A stretch of DNA of 64,000 nt from Phaeocystidibacter luteus (GTDB taxonomy: Bacteria > Bacteroidota > Bacteroidia > Flavobacteriales > Schleiferiaceae): contig NZ_WBVO01000001.1 in NCBI RefSeq assembly GCF_008933115.1, forward strand, positions 372,001 through 436,000, given 5' to 3'. Below, in pieces: positions 8,491-16,003 of this stretch. Positions within the stretch are counted from its first letter, which is position 1. Each line of letters begins with the position of its first letter. The translations under genes and the position numbers were made by a program. The notes beneath the pieces were generated by a model. That model worked only from the letters and a program-made list of their open reading frames with translations, did not search any database and was not told where the DNA came from.

Positions 8491-9330
8491 TTAGAGCAAA
8501 TTAAAACTGTGGCGAAGGTAAGAACTCACGAACAGTCGATACTTTCTTCTATTCGGAATTCTGATTCTTTCTTTAAACACCACCGATGCGGACGTTCTTT
8601 TGATTTTACCGAAGAGTGCGTAGTAATACACATAAGCGATATATACTCCAAAACGCGAACCCTTAGGTAATTGTTTAATTCCTTCGAAGCCTGCAGCAAA
8701 ATCCGCCTCTATATCAGCTTCAATTCTGCGTTTAGCTTCCTCGTCAAAGTTGCCCAAATCAACGTCTGGGAAGTAGCTTCTGCCCAACTGATGGAAATCT
8801 GCGCTTAGGTCTCTCAAGAAGTTGATTTTCTGGAATGCTGAGCCCAGCTTCATGGCAGACGACTTCAGGTGCTGGTAACGCTCCTCATTTCCGTCTACAA
8901 AAACCTTAAGGCACATCAACCCTACAACTTCGGCACTACCAAGAATGTATGTGTCGTACATCTCCTTGTCGTACTCGCGGGTAGGATCTAAATCCATCTC
9001 CATGCTGCGCAAGAAGGTCTCTATAAGGTCATGGTCAATGTTGTATTGTCTTACAACCGATTGGAAGCTATTGAGGATGGGATTCAAACTGATTCCATCT
9101 TCTATTGCTTGATAAGTCTGACGTTTAAAATCCTGGAGCAATCTCTCTTTAGGATACTCGTGAAAGGTGTCTACAATTTCATCGGCAAAACGAACGAATC
9201 CATAGATGGCATAGATTGGATCGTGGAGTTCGCTCTTCAACCCAAGGATACCAAGGGTGAATGATGTGCTGTAACGTTGGGTTACAATCCTACTCGTGCG
9301 AAAAGACAGTTGGTCAAACAAGGCTTTCAT
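8491..9330 (-). CDS. crtB: Phytoene synthase
   Basis: A 279-residue squalene/phytoene synthase that joins two geranylgeranyl diphosphates into 15-cis-phytoene, the first committed carotenoid step. The two Asp-rich magnesium-binding motifs are FADEIVDTF near residue 48 and NFLRDLSADFHQLGRSYFP near residue 170. The YSTSFTLG segment near the N-terminus is the usual start of the fold. Length is at the short end of bacterial CrtB proteins but all core elements are present. Its ATG overlaps the crtI stop as ATGA, which indicates coupled translation. It acts at the cytoplasmic face of the inner membrane. Confidence 0.95.
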   Translation of the reverse strand: MKALFDQLSFRTSRIVTQRYSTSFTLGILGLKSELHDPIYAIYGFVRFADEIVDTFHEYPKERLLQDFKRQTYQAIEDGISLNPILNSFQSVVRQYNIDHDLIETFLRSMEMDLDPTREYDKEMYDTYILGSAEVVGLMCLKVFVDGNEERYQHLKSSAMKLGSAFQKINFLRDLSADFHQLGRSYFPDVDLGNFDEEAKRRIEADIEADFAAGFEGIKQLPKGSRFGVYIAYVYYYALFGKIKRTSASVVFKERIRIPNRRKYRLFVSSYLRHSFNLL

Positions 9331-10811
9331 GCTGTACGCTTTAATTGGTCTTTTTCAATCTCTTGGGCAACAACCTGACCTGAAATCAGGCTTGGTGGAA
9401 CACCAGGTCCCGGAGTAGTCAATTGTCCGGTGTAGTAAAGGTTTGGCACCTTAGGACTCTTCATCTTAGGCTTTAAAATAGCCGTTTGACTTAGCGTATT
9501 TGCCAATCCGTATGCATTGCCTTTGAAGGCATGATAGTCGTTCACGAAATCCGAATAGGCATAGTCTCTTCGGAAAACGACGTGGTCTCTGTAATCAATT
9601 CCAGTATGTGACTTCAATCGATCCATCACAATTTGGAAGTATTTTTCCTGAATCTCTTCGGTTTCCTTCATATCTGGAGCTACCGGAATCAGGATAAACA
9701 TGTTTTCGCTTCCTTCCGGAGCTACTGTAGAATCTGTGAGTGAAGGAGCTGAAACGTAGAACAGTGGGTCTTCAGGCCAATGTGGATCTTCATAAATAGC
9801 CTTAGAGTGTACATCAAAATCACTGTCGAAGAACAGATTGTGATGCAAGAGTCCCTCTACCTTTCGGTCTAAGCCCAAATAGTAAAGCAAACTACTTGGA
9901 GCGAGTTTTCTTGAATCCCAATATTTTTCGGAATAAGCACGTGACTCTCTGCGAAGTACGCGCTGCTCCATGTGATGATAATCGCCAGCGGCAACTATGA
10001 CATCCGCTTTGTAATTGGATGAAATGGTCACGACTTCCGAGATACTGTTTCCTTCGTAATGGCAACGCAGCACCTCACTGTTGTACACGAATTTCACACC
10101 TTTCTCTTCGGCCAGACTCACCATTCCTTCTACAATCTTGTGCATGCCGCCCTTTGGGTACCATGTGCCCAGGGCCATGTCGGCATAATTCATCAGACTG
10201 TACAAAGCCGGTGTATTCTTCGGCATCGCGCCGAGGAAGAGAATTGGAAACTCGAGTAATTGAATGAGTTTGGGACTGGAAAAAGACTTGCGGATGTAGG
10301 CCTTCATGGAAGTAAGCAGGTGCATTTGGACGAGGCCTTTTAACACCCGCATGTCTGCAAATTCCATGATGGAGCGACCTGGCTTGTACACCAATTCCTT
10401 AATTCCTACTTCATATTTGTAGGCCGCTTCATCTAAAAACTGTTTTAACTTCGCCCCACTCCCCGGTTCGATTGAATCGAACATCGCGTAAAGTGCTTCA
10501 GGATCTGCGGGTAGATCTTCGGGACCATCTTTAAAGTAGACCCGGTACGAAGGGTCGAGTCTCTCGAGCTCATAATAGTCTGATACTTTCTTGCCGAAGC
10601 GTCCGAAATAGTCTTCGAACACATCGGGCATCCAGTACCAACTTGGTCCCATATCATAAGTAAAGCCGTGTGAACTGAACTTTCTAGCTCGTCCACCGGC
10701 TTGCTCATTTTTTTCTAATACCGTAACGTCGTAGCCTTTATCGGCAAGCGTTGTAGCTGCGGAAAGCCCGGCGAACCCGCTCCCGATTACTATGGCTGAT
10801 GGTTTGTTCAT
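9327..10811 (-). CDS. crtI: Phytoene desaturase (CrtI type)
   Basis: A 494-residue FAD-dependent desaturase that introduces double bonds into phytoene, usually to lycopene. The dinucleotide-binding motif IGSGFAGLSAATTLADKG is at the N-terminus, followed by VLEKNEQAGGRARKF. The C-terminal carotenoid-binding signature (LYYTGQLTTPGPGVPPSLISG) closes the FAD site. It starts 3 bp after the sigma factor stop and overlaps crtB. No cyclase (crtY), hydroxylase (crtZ) or ketolase lies in the window, so the final pigment depends on genes elsewhere. In flavobacteria the end product is commonly zeaxanthin or a related xanthophyll; that is family knowledge, not visible here. Confidence 0.95.
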   Translation of the reverse strand: MNKPSAIVIGSGFAGLSAATTLADKGYDVTVLEKNEQAGGRARKFSSHGFTYDMGPSWYWMPDVFEDYFGRFGKKVSDYYELERLDPSYRVYFKDGPEDLPADPEALYAMFDSIEPGSGAKLKQFLDEAAYKYEVGIKELVYKPGRSIMEFADMRVLKGLVQMHLLTSMKAYIRKSFSSPKLIQLLEFPILFLGAMPKNTPALYSLMNYADMALGTWYPKGGMHKIVEGMVSLAEEKGVKFVYNSEVLRCHYEGNSISEVVTISSNYKADVIVAAGDYHHMEQRVLRRESRAYSEKYWDSRKLAPSSLLYYLGLDRKVEGLLHHNLFFDSDFDVHSKAIYEDPHWPEDPLFYVSAPSLTDSTVAPEGSENMFILIPVAPDMKETEEIQEKYFQIVMDRLKSHTGIDYRDHVVFRRDYAYSDFVNDYHAFKGNAYGLANTLSQTAILKPKMKSPKVPNLYYTGQLTTPGPGVPPSLISGQVVAQEIEKDQLKRTA

Positions 10812-10814
10812 GGT

Positions 10815-11324
10815 TTATTTGATGCGATAGTCCTTAAGCTTGGCCATCATTTTCTTCCTTGCCAAGAAGATACGGCTTTTTACAGTGCCTAGAGGGATGT
10901 CCAAGATTTCAGAGATCTCCTCGTATTTGTAGCCGTTATAGTGCATCATAAATGCCTCGAGATAGTTCTTCTCAATAGACTCTATCTGACGCATCACAAA
11001 TTCGTGATCAACCAAGCTGTCGGTATTCACATCTTTGGTCGATACGGTTGAGTTGATGAAGTAACTGTTGTCCGTTTCATCAACAAAAGTGTTTTGGTTC
11101 TTCTTCTTGCGGTAGTTGTTAATGAAGGTGTTCTTCATAATGGTGTACAACCACCCTTTCAGGTTGGTACCGTTGCGGTACTTGTCCTGATTCTTAATGG
11201 CCTTGTAAAACGTTTCTTGAATAAGATCTTCTGCATCATCCAAGCGCTTGGTTAGCTTGAGGGCTAACTGCTTGAGAAACTGATGATGTTCATTAATAAG
11301 CGACCCGAACTCTGCGTTTGACAT
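10815..11324 (-). CDS. ECF-type RNA polymerase sigma factor
   Basis: A 169-residue sigma-70 family protein. Region 2 is seen in LTKRLDDAEDLIQETFYKA and GWLYTIMKNTFINNYR. Region 4 carries the helix-turn-helix YEEISEILDIPLGTVKSRIFLARKKM. The ATG at 11324 is preferred to the TTG at 11369 because the longer form would run into the operator-like repeats at 11361-11369. It stands between carH and crtI in the same direction, so light-dependent relief of CarH would raise this sigma factor along with the pigment genes. It may amplify the response at other promoters. No anti-sigma factor gene is adjacent, which is unusual for a signal-controlled ECF factor and fits control by transcription instead. Confidence 0.9.
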   Translation of the reverse strand: MSNAEFGSLINEHHQFLKQLALKLTKRLDDAEDLIQETFYKAIKNQDKYRNGTNLKGWLYTIMKNTFINNYRKKKNQNTFVDETDNSYFINSTVSTKDVNTDSLVDHEFVMRQIESIEKNYLEAFMMHYNGYKYEEISEILDIPLGTVKSRIFLARKKMMAKLKDYRIK

Positions 11325-11337
11325 GACGTCTGTAGTT

Positions 11338-11369
11338 TTGTTTAACAAAAGCAAGTCAAAGTTAAACAA
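11338..11369 (-). promoter_or_regulatory. Inverted 9-mer upstream of the sigma/crt operon; candidate CarH operator
   Basis: TTGTTTAAC at 11338-11346 and its exact reverse complement GTTAAACAA at 11361-11369 are separated by 14 bp, in the gap upstream of the sigma factor start. The same word occurs again at 11416-11424 and, in a similar inverted layout, in front of carH. Repeated short inverted words at both promoters of a MerR-family light regulon are what CarH operators would look like. Binding is inferred only. Confidence 0.6.
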
Positions 11370-11415
11370 TTTGTTGGAACATCAATATATTTTGTTGAAT
11401 ATTTTTGCTCAAACA

Positions 11416-11424
11416 GTTAAACAA
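11416..11424 (-). promoter_or_regulatory. Additional GTTAAACAA half-site
   Basis: A third exact copy of the 9-mer lies 46 bp upstream of the inverted pair, just beyond the carH stop codon. CarH-type repressors bind as tetramers to several half-sites, so an extra site at this distance would fit, but this is inference. Confidence 0.45.
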
Positions 11425-11430
11425 TATGTC

Positions 11431-12333
11431 TTAATGCTGATTAGCAGTGAGTTCCGTGCGCATCTCCATTACGTCTTTACAGAGAATGAAGCGCTTATCG
11501 AGACCGTTTCTCTCGAAGAACTGCACTTGGCGACCACCACAGTACCATTCTAACTCCTTAGAACCAATGAGTTCGGTAGCCTTTTCGAAATAATGATGAA
11601 GATCCCCTTCGTATGGGTTGGTCGTGAAAATGCTCACTAGCGCATCTACGTGAACCTTGTCCAATACCTCGGTGATGTAATCGAGCGGCAGAGACTGTCC
11701 TAGGTAGATCACTCTGTGTCCCCTACTCTTTAGAATGTAGTTCAGATATAGTAGTCCGAGCTCATGCAGCTCATCTGCTGGCAAGTAAAGCAGGAAGGTC
11801 TTCCCCTCCTCTTGTGTAGAGCCTTCCATCAATCTATCTATGGCCACATACAGCTTTTGCTTGATGAGATTCGAAGCGAAGTGTTCGTGGGAGATACTAA
11901 TGGTGTTGGTCTGCCAGAGGATTCCAACTTGTTGAATAAAGCCACCGACCACCTTGGTGAAGGTTTCATCGGAGCCAACAGCTGCTATTGAATTCGTAAG
12001 GATGCGGTCGAACAATACCTCGTTGTATTCCAACATCGCAATCTTGAGCCCATTGATCTGGCTTTCGTAATTGCCCTGATACTTCGAGGAATCTAGCACT
12101 AGCGTATGTCGCTCGGCATCAGACAAGGCCGCAACCTTAGAAATCTTCATACCGCTGTGCACCAACACGGCAACGTTCAGGAGTCTCTTCAAATCGGAAT
12201 CCTTGTAATAACGAATATTCGTGCTGGTACGCTCGGGAGTAACCACATCGTAGCGCTGTTCCCATACACGAATCGTGTGGGCCTTGACGCCAGTGAGGTG
12301 TTCTAAATCTTTTATTGAGTACTTACTCTCCAT
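11431..12333 (-). CDS. carH: CarH-type MerR-family regulator with cobalamin-binding photosensor domain
   Basis: A 300-residue transcription factor. Residues 5-70 form a MerR winged-helix DNA-binding domain (YSIKDLEHLTGVKAHTIRVW). Residues ~90-165 form the four-helix bundle that caps B12. Residues ~175-290 form the Rossmann-like cobalamin-binding domain. Two light-sensor signatures are exact: Wx9EH (W140, E150, H151) and ExHxxG (E188, H190, G193), whose histidine is the lower cobalt ligand. In known CarH proteins adenosylcobalamin promotes a DNA-binding tetramer in the dark, and light breaks it. The residue after the tryptophan is Gln rather than the His found in Thermus CarH (from memory). 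It is predicted to repress itself and the downstream sigma/crt genes in darkness. Confidence 0.92.
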   Translation of the reverse strand: MESKYSIKDLEHLTGVKAHTIRVWEQRYDVVTPERTSTNIRYYKDSDLKRLLNVAVLVHSGMKISKVAALSDAERHTLVLDSSKYQGNYESQINGLKIAMLEYNEVLFDRILTNSIAAVGSDETFTKVVGGFIQQVGILWQTNTISISHEHFASNLIKQKLYVAIDRLMEGSTQEEGKTFLLYLPADELHELGLLYLNYILKSRGHRVIYLGQSLPLDYITEVLDKVHVDALVSIFTTNPYEGDLHHYFEKATELIGSKELEWYCGGRQVQFFERNGLDKRFILCKDVMEMRTELTANQH

Positions 12334-12348
12334 GAATGGATACTACAT

Positions 12349-12381
12349 CTGTTTAAAAGATATAACCACAAAGTTAAACAA
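12349..12381 (-). promoter_or_regulatory. Inverted 9-mer upstream of carH; candidate autoregulatory operator
   Basis: GTTAAACAA at 12373-12381 is an exact copy of the word found before the sigma gene. Fifteen bp away, CTGTTTAAA at 12349-12357 matches the inverted partner TTGTTTAAC at seven of nine positions. The arrangement and spacing repeat those at 11338-11369. The site lies 16-48 bp before the carH ATG, so bound protein would block carH transcription. Confidence 0.55.
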
Positions 12382-12435
12382 ATGTGCTAACATCATGTGA
12401 ATATTTTCATATGTCGCTAGAACTAGCCTATTCCC

Positions 12436-12443
12436 TACCTTTG
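12436..12443 (+). promoter_or_regulatory. Candidate -7 promoter element TACCTTTG for prfC
   Basis: TACCTTTG matches the TAnnTTTG consensus exactly and ends 28 bp before the prfC ATG. The identical element precedes the gene at 3855 at nearly the same distance. Confidence 0.5.
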
Positions 12444-12471
12444 CCGGCCGAACATGTAGAGTAGATTATCC

Positions 12472-14052
12472 ATGGGATTTAAGGAAGAAATAGCACGTAG
12501 AAGAACATTTGGCATCATCTCCCACCCGGATGCAGGTAAAACCACACTTACAGAGAAGCTCCTTCTCTTTGGTGGCGCCATCCAGGAGGCCGGAGCTGTG
12601 AAGTCCAACAAGATCAAGAAGACCGCTACTTCTGACTTCATGGAAATCGAGAAGCAGCGTGGAATCTCGGTAGCTACTTCCGTTATGGGATTCGAATATG
12701 GTGGTAAGAAGATCAACATTCTCGATACTCCAGGTCACCAAGATTTTGCTGAGGACACCTACCGAACGCTCACAGCGGTTGATTCCGCAATCGTAGTTAT
12801 TGATGTTGCCAAAGGCGTAGAGGCTCAAACCGAAAAACTCGTAGAAGTTTGTCGAATGCGCCAAACACCGATGATTGTATTCATCAACAAACTCGACCGT
12901 GAGGGTAAGGATGCCTTTGACTTGCTCGATGAGGTAGAACAAAAGCTTGGATTGAACCTCTGCCCTCTTTCATGGCCTATTGGAATGGGACAGCGCTTCC
13001 AAGGCGTATATAATATGTACGGAAAGAATCTGCAGTTGTTCAGCGCCAACAGCAAGCAGAAGATTGCTGAATCCATTGAATTCGACAATATCGAAGATGC
13101 ATCACTTGACCAGCATATCGGAGAAGAGTCTGCAGCGACTTTGCGAGAAGAGGTCGAGCTCGCCAGCGGAGTTTATCCAGAGTTCTCTCAAGAAGATTAC
13201 ATTAAGGGCGACCTATGTCCGGTATTCTTCGGATCCGCTCTCAACAACTTTGGCGTCAAAGAATTGCTCGATTGCTTCGTCGACATCGCGCCAAACCCAC
13301 AACCTAAGGCTGCAGAAGAGCGTGTAGTGAATCCAATGGAGGACAAGTTCTCAGGATTCGTTTTCAAGATTCACGCGAACATCGATCCGAATCACAGAAG
13401 TAGAATTGCCTTTGTGAAAGTCGTATCTGGTCTATTTGAACGAAACACGAATTACAAGCACGTCCGCTTGGGCAAGAGCTTCAAGTTTTCGAGCCCTACC
13501 ACCTTTATGGCCTCTAAGAAGGAAATTGTTGACAAGGTGTACCCAGGAGATATTGTGGGCTTACCAGACACCGGCAACTTCCGGATTGGCGACACCATTA
13601 CGGGAGGCGAAGACCTTCATTACACTGGTATCCCGAGCTTTTCACCTGAACATTTCCGCTTTATCAACAATGCGGATCCAATGAAGGCCAAGCAGTTGAA
13701 CAAGGGCATCGATCAATTGATGGACGAAGGCGTTGCCCAGCTGTTCACCTTGATTCAAAACGGTCGTAAAATTATTGGGACCGTAGGTGCGCTTCAATAC
13801 GAGGTAATCCAATATCGTTTAGAGCATGAATACAATGCGAAGTGTTCCTACGAGAACTTTCCGGCCTACAAGGCATGTTGGATTGAAAGCTCTGACGAAG
13901 GTCAGCTCGAAGAGTTCAAACGCCTAAAGCAGCGTTACTTGGCGGAGGATAAATTTGGAAAGCTTGTATTCTTGGCCGATTCTCAATTTGGCTTGCAAAT
14001 GGCGCAGGAGAAATTCGACAAGATCAAGTTCCACATGAAGTCTGAGTTTTAA
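12472..14052 (+). CDS. prfC: Peptide chain release factor 3
   Basis: A 526-residue translational GTPase that recycles release factors RF1/RF2 from the ribosome after termination. The G1 loop is SHPDAGKTTLTEK, G3 is DTPGHQDF and G4 is NKLDRE. The switch I region reads KQRGISVATS. Domains II and III follow (GFVFKIHANIDPNHRSR, then GALQYEVIQYRL). Length is as usual for RF3 and shorter than EF-G because domain IV is absent, which separates it from elongation factors. It is transcribed divergently from carH with a 138-bp gap that contains both promoters. Its last 4 bp overlap the convergent gene. Confidence 0.95.
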   Translation: MGFKEEIARRRTFGIISHPDAGKTTLTEKLLLFGGAIQEAGAVKSNKIKKTATSDFMEIEKQRGISVATSVMGFEYGGKKINILDTPGHQDFAEDTYRTLTAVDSAIVVIDVAKGVEAQTEKLVEVCRMRQTPMIVFINKLDREGKDAFDLLDEVEQKLGLNLCPLSWPIGMGQRFQGVYNMYGKNLQLFSANSKQKIAESIEFDNIEDASLDQHIGEESAATLREEVELASGVYPEFSQEDYIKGDLCPVFFGSALNNFGVKELLDCFVDIAPNPQPKAAEERVVNPMEDKFSGFVFKIHANIDPNHRSRIAFVKVVSGLFERNTNYKHVRLGKSFKFSSPTTFMASKKEIVDKVYPGDIVGLPDTGNFRIGDTITGGEDLHYTGIPSFSPEHFRFINNADPMKAKQLNKGIDQLMDEGVAQLFTLIQNGRKIIGTVGALQYEVIQYRLEHEYNAKCSYENFPAYKACWIESSDEGQLEEFKRLKQRYLAEDKFGKLVFLADSQFGLQMAQEKFDKIKFHMKSEF

Positions 14053-14429
14053 GCCGTAGCGCTAGCAGGACCAACAAGACGAAAAATACTCGTCGGGGTA
14101 TCGCAGATAATTGCCTTGCCTCGGTACATGGCAACTGGTGCCCTAAGAAGCTCTGGTCTACGCTTGATTGCCTCAAGCCAAATTGCTGTGTTGTATTCAC
14201 TCCCTCTATGGATTCTTTGATACTCCAAGTCGGCTTTGTTCAACAGGCGTTTAGGGTCGGTCTGCAACCGGTCAACCATCAATCTGAACATGGTCCCAGA
14301 GATGTTCACAGAATTGACTTCTTGCTTATTGATGTGTGAGGTAATGGTCATCGCCATGGCCAGCGTTTGCCGGTCGCGCGAATTGTTGGCGTTGTAGAGC
14401 AGTGTGAGCTCTTCGTTTCGTAGATGCAT
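14049..14429 (-). CDS. ArsC/Spx-like thioredoxin-fold protein lacking the catalytic cysteine
   Basis: A 126-residue protein that follows the pattern of the arsenate reductase (ArsC/Spx/YffB) family. The N-terminal LTLLYNANNSRDRQTLAMA corresponds to the ArsC segment with NPxC followed by SRxTL. The C-terminal RPELLRAPVAMYRGKAIIC corresponds to the HPILINRPIVV region. The catalytic cysteine position is occupied by asparagine, so reductase activity through a cysteine is not expected. Similar Cys-less members are known to me from Bacteroidota. A binding or regulatory role is possible. It overlaps the prfC stop by 4 bp in convergent orientation and is followed upstream by the repeat-rich gap. Confidence 0.7.
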   Translation of the reverse strand: MHLRNEELTLLYNANNSRDRQTLAMAMTITSHINKQEVNSVNISGTMFRLMVDRLQTDPKRLLNKADLEYQRIHRGSEYNTAIWLEAIKRRPELLRAPVAMYRGKAIICDTPTSIFRLVGPASATA

Positions 14430-14612
14430 GATGATTGTTCTTAGGGGCTGTTCTTTAACAAGATACGGAAAATCTGAGATAAGGACATCGCGAGCGATGT
14501 AATGCTCCCTTTGGTCGCAAGAATGCTGCGCATTAAGACTTTCTTCGAAAGTAAAACTCCCTTCGGTCGTAAGTGGACTGAACTACTTCTCGCATTGACT
14601 ATTCCAAGGAAC
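14430..14612. repeat. Hairpin-rich intergenic sequence with two copies of a 17-bp word
   Basis: No gene is supported here. CTCCCTTTGGTCGCAAG at 14505-14521 and CTCCCTTCGGTCGTAAG at 14557-14573 differ at two positions, and a third, inverted copy lies at 34634-34651. Between them are small perfect stem-loops, ACATCGC-GA-GCGATGT (14485-14500) and ACTTTC-TTC-GAAAGT (14538-14552). The stretch looks like a dispersed non-coding repeat family that leads into the 48-bp array. Confidence 0.5.
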
Positions 14613-14965
14613 GATGCAATATTATACGAAGCACCTTGCGAAGCCCCACTTCCGAGGAATGAGGAAGTCTTGTGCAAAGCACCTTGCGTAGCCTTACTTC
14701 CAACAAACGAGGAAGTCTTGTGCGAAGCACCTTGCGTAGCCTTACTTCCGAGGAACGAGGAAGTCTTGTGCAAAGCACCTTGCGTAGCCTTACTTCCAAC
14801 AAACGAGGAAGTCTTGTGCGAAGCACCTTGCGTAGCCCTGCTTCCGAGAAACGCGGAAGTCTTGTGCGAAGCACCTTGCGTAGCCTTACTTCCGAGGATC
14901 GAGGAAGTCTTGTGCGAAGCACCTTGCGTAGCCTTACTTCCGAGGATCGAGGAAGTCTCTCCCTC
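14613..14965. repeat. 48-bp tandem repeat array, about seven copies
   Basis: Units begin at 14613 (degenerate), 14661, 14709, 14757, 14805, 14853, 14901 and 14949 (partial), an exact 48-bp period. The units at 14661 and 14757 are identical, those at 14709 and 14805 nearly so, and those at 14853 and 14901 differ by one base. This shows stepwise duplication of a 96-bp dimer and then of a monomer. Each unit contains ACTTCC...GGAAGT arms that could fold. Because 48 is a multiple of three, long frames open on both strands, but the units look non-coding. There are no unique spacers, so it is not a CRISPR array. Confidence 0.9.
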
Positions 14966-14983
14966 CAACCCTCCATACTCCAG

Positions 14984-15018
14984 CATAAAAAAAGGCACAA
15001 GCTTTCGCTCATGCCTTT
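14984..15018 (-). terminator. Rho-independent terminator downstream of fabI
   Basis: Read on the minus strand, AAAGGCA, a 14-base loop region with a small inner stem, TGCCTTT and a run of seven T form a standard intrinsic terminator, about 115 bp after the fabI stop. Confidence 0.8.
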
Positions 15019-15050
15019 CTATATCCAGTGTGCTGTTAGTCTCCCTGTCA

Positions 15051-15125
15051 ACACTTCAGTCCAACAGTCCAACGGTCTATAAGTCCATTGATCTATAAGT
15101 CTGTTAGTCTATTAATCCAAAGGTC
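15051..15125. repeat. Degenerate short direct repeats (AGTCCAAC / GTCTATAAGTC type)
   Basis: Between the fabI stop and its terminator lies a run of short imperfect repeats: AGTCCAAC twice, then GTCTATAAGTC, ATCTATAAGTC and GTCTATTAATC words. It has no coding appearance and resembles slipped-strand expansion. Confidence 0.5.
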
Positions 15126-15133
15126 TAGACACC

Positions 15134-15946
15134 CTATTTCATAAACTCATCCATCACCATATCACTAACCCCTACATTCGAGAATCCACCGTCATGGAAG
15201 AGGTTTTGCATAGTGACTTTCTTGGTGAGGTCGCTGAACATCATTACGCAGTATGACGCGCATTCGTCGGCGGTCGCATTGCCAAGAGGTGACATCTTCT
15301 CCGCGTAAGCGATAAATCCGTCGAAGCCTTTAACTCCGCTACCCGCGGTTGTCATCGTAGGTGATTGCGAAATCGTGTTAACGCGGACTTTTTTCTTAAC
15401 ACCCCAGTGGTAACCGAAGCTACGAGCGATTGACTCGAGATAGGCCTTATTGTCGGCCATATCGTTGTAATCCGGGAATGTACGTTGAGCCGCCATGTAA
15501 GTTAGCGCGAGGATTGACCCCCACTCGTTCATTGCGTCGAGGTTCCATGCTGTTTGCATCACCTTGTGGAACGATACTGCTGAAACGTCCCAGCCTTTCT
15601 CCAACCAATCGTAGTTGAGCTCAGTGTAGTGCTTTCCTTTACGCACGTTCACCGACATTCCGATGGAGTGAAGAACGAAGTCAAGCGGTCCGCCCAACTC
15701 TTCTACTGCACCTTTGAAAAGGTTTTCAAGATCTTCCATGCTTGTTGCATCGGCAGGAATGATCTTAGACCCCGTCTTCTCTGCAAGCTCGTTGATTTCG
15801 CCCATTCTCATGGCGATTGGAGCGTTTGTTAGAACGAATTCTGCACCTTGCTCATGGCATTGTTCAGCCACTTTCCAGGCGATTGACTCTTTATTCAATG
15901 CACCGAAGATGATGCCTCTTTTTCCTTTCAACAAGTTGTTTGACAT
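15134..15946 (-). CDS. fabI: Enoyl-[acyl-carrier-protein] reductase (NADH), FabI
   Basis: A 270-residue short-chain dehydrogenase-type enzyme that carries out the last reduction of each fatty-acid elongation cycle. The nucleotide-binding start KGKRGIIFGALNKESIAW is the FabI form of the Rossmann motif. The catalytic pair appears as LTYMAAQR followed by YNDMADNK (Tyr-x6-Lys). SPTMTTAGSGVKGF is the substrate-binding loop region, and DGGFSNVGV is near the C-terminus. Length fits FabI. It is a single gene with its own terminator and is likely essential unless FabK, FabL or FabV exists elsewhere. It is the target class of triclosan-like inhibitors (family knowledge). Confidence 0.95.
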   Translation of the reverse strand: MSNNLLKGKRGIIFGALNKESIAWKVAEQCHEQGAEFVLTNAPIAMRMGEINELAEKTGSKIIPADATSMEDLENLFKGAVEELGGPLDFVLHSIGMSVNVRKGKHYTELNYDWLEKGWDVSAVSFHKVMQTAWNLDAMNEWGSILALTYMAAQRTFPDYNDMADNKAYLESIARSFGYHWGVKKKVRVNTISQSPTMTTAGSGVKGFDGFIAYAEKMSPLGNATADECASYCVMMFSDLTKKVTMQNLFHDGGFSNVGVSDMVMDEFMK

Positions 15947-16003
15947 ATCGTAGGATAAGTTAATTGCGTTGTTCGATTCGGCTAAGATAGTGAATTGCCC
16001 ACC

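Noticed and set aside
14613-14965. Possible CRISPR array
   Set aside because: Units are directly adjacent with no unique spacers, and no cas genes are in the window.
14441-15098. Four long open frames over the tandem array on both strands, with 16-residue repeats
   Set aside because: The 48-bp period keeps every frame open at once; no frame has a protein-like non-repeat part, and one begins inside the fabI terminator.
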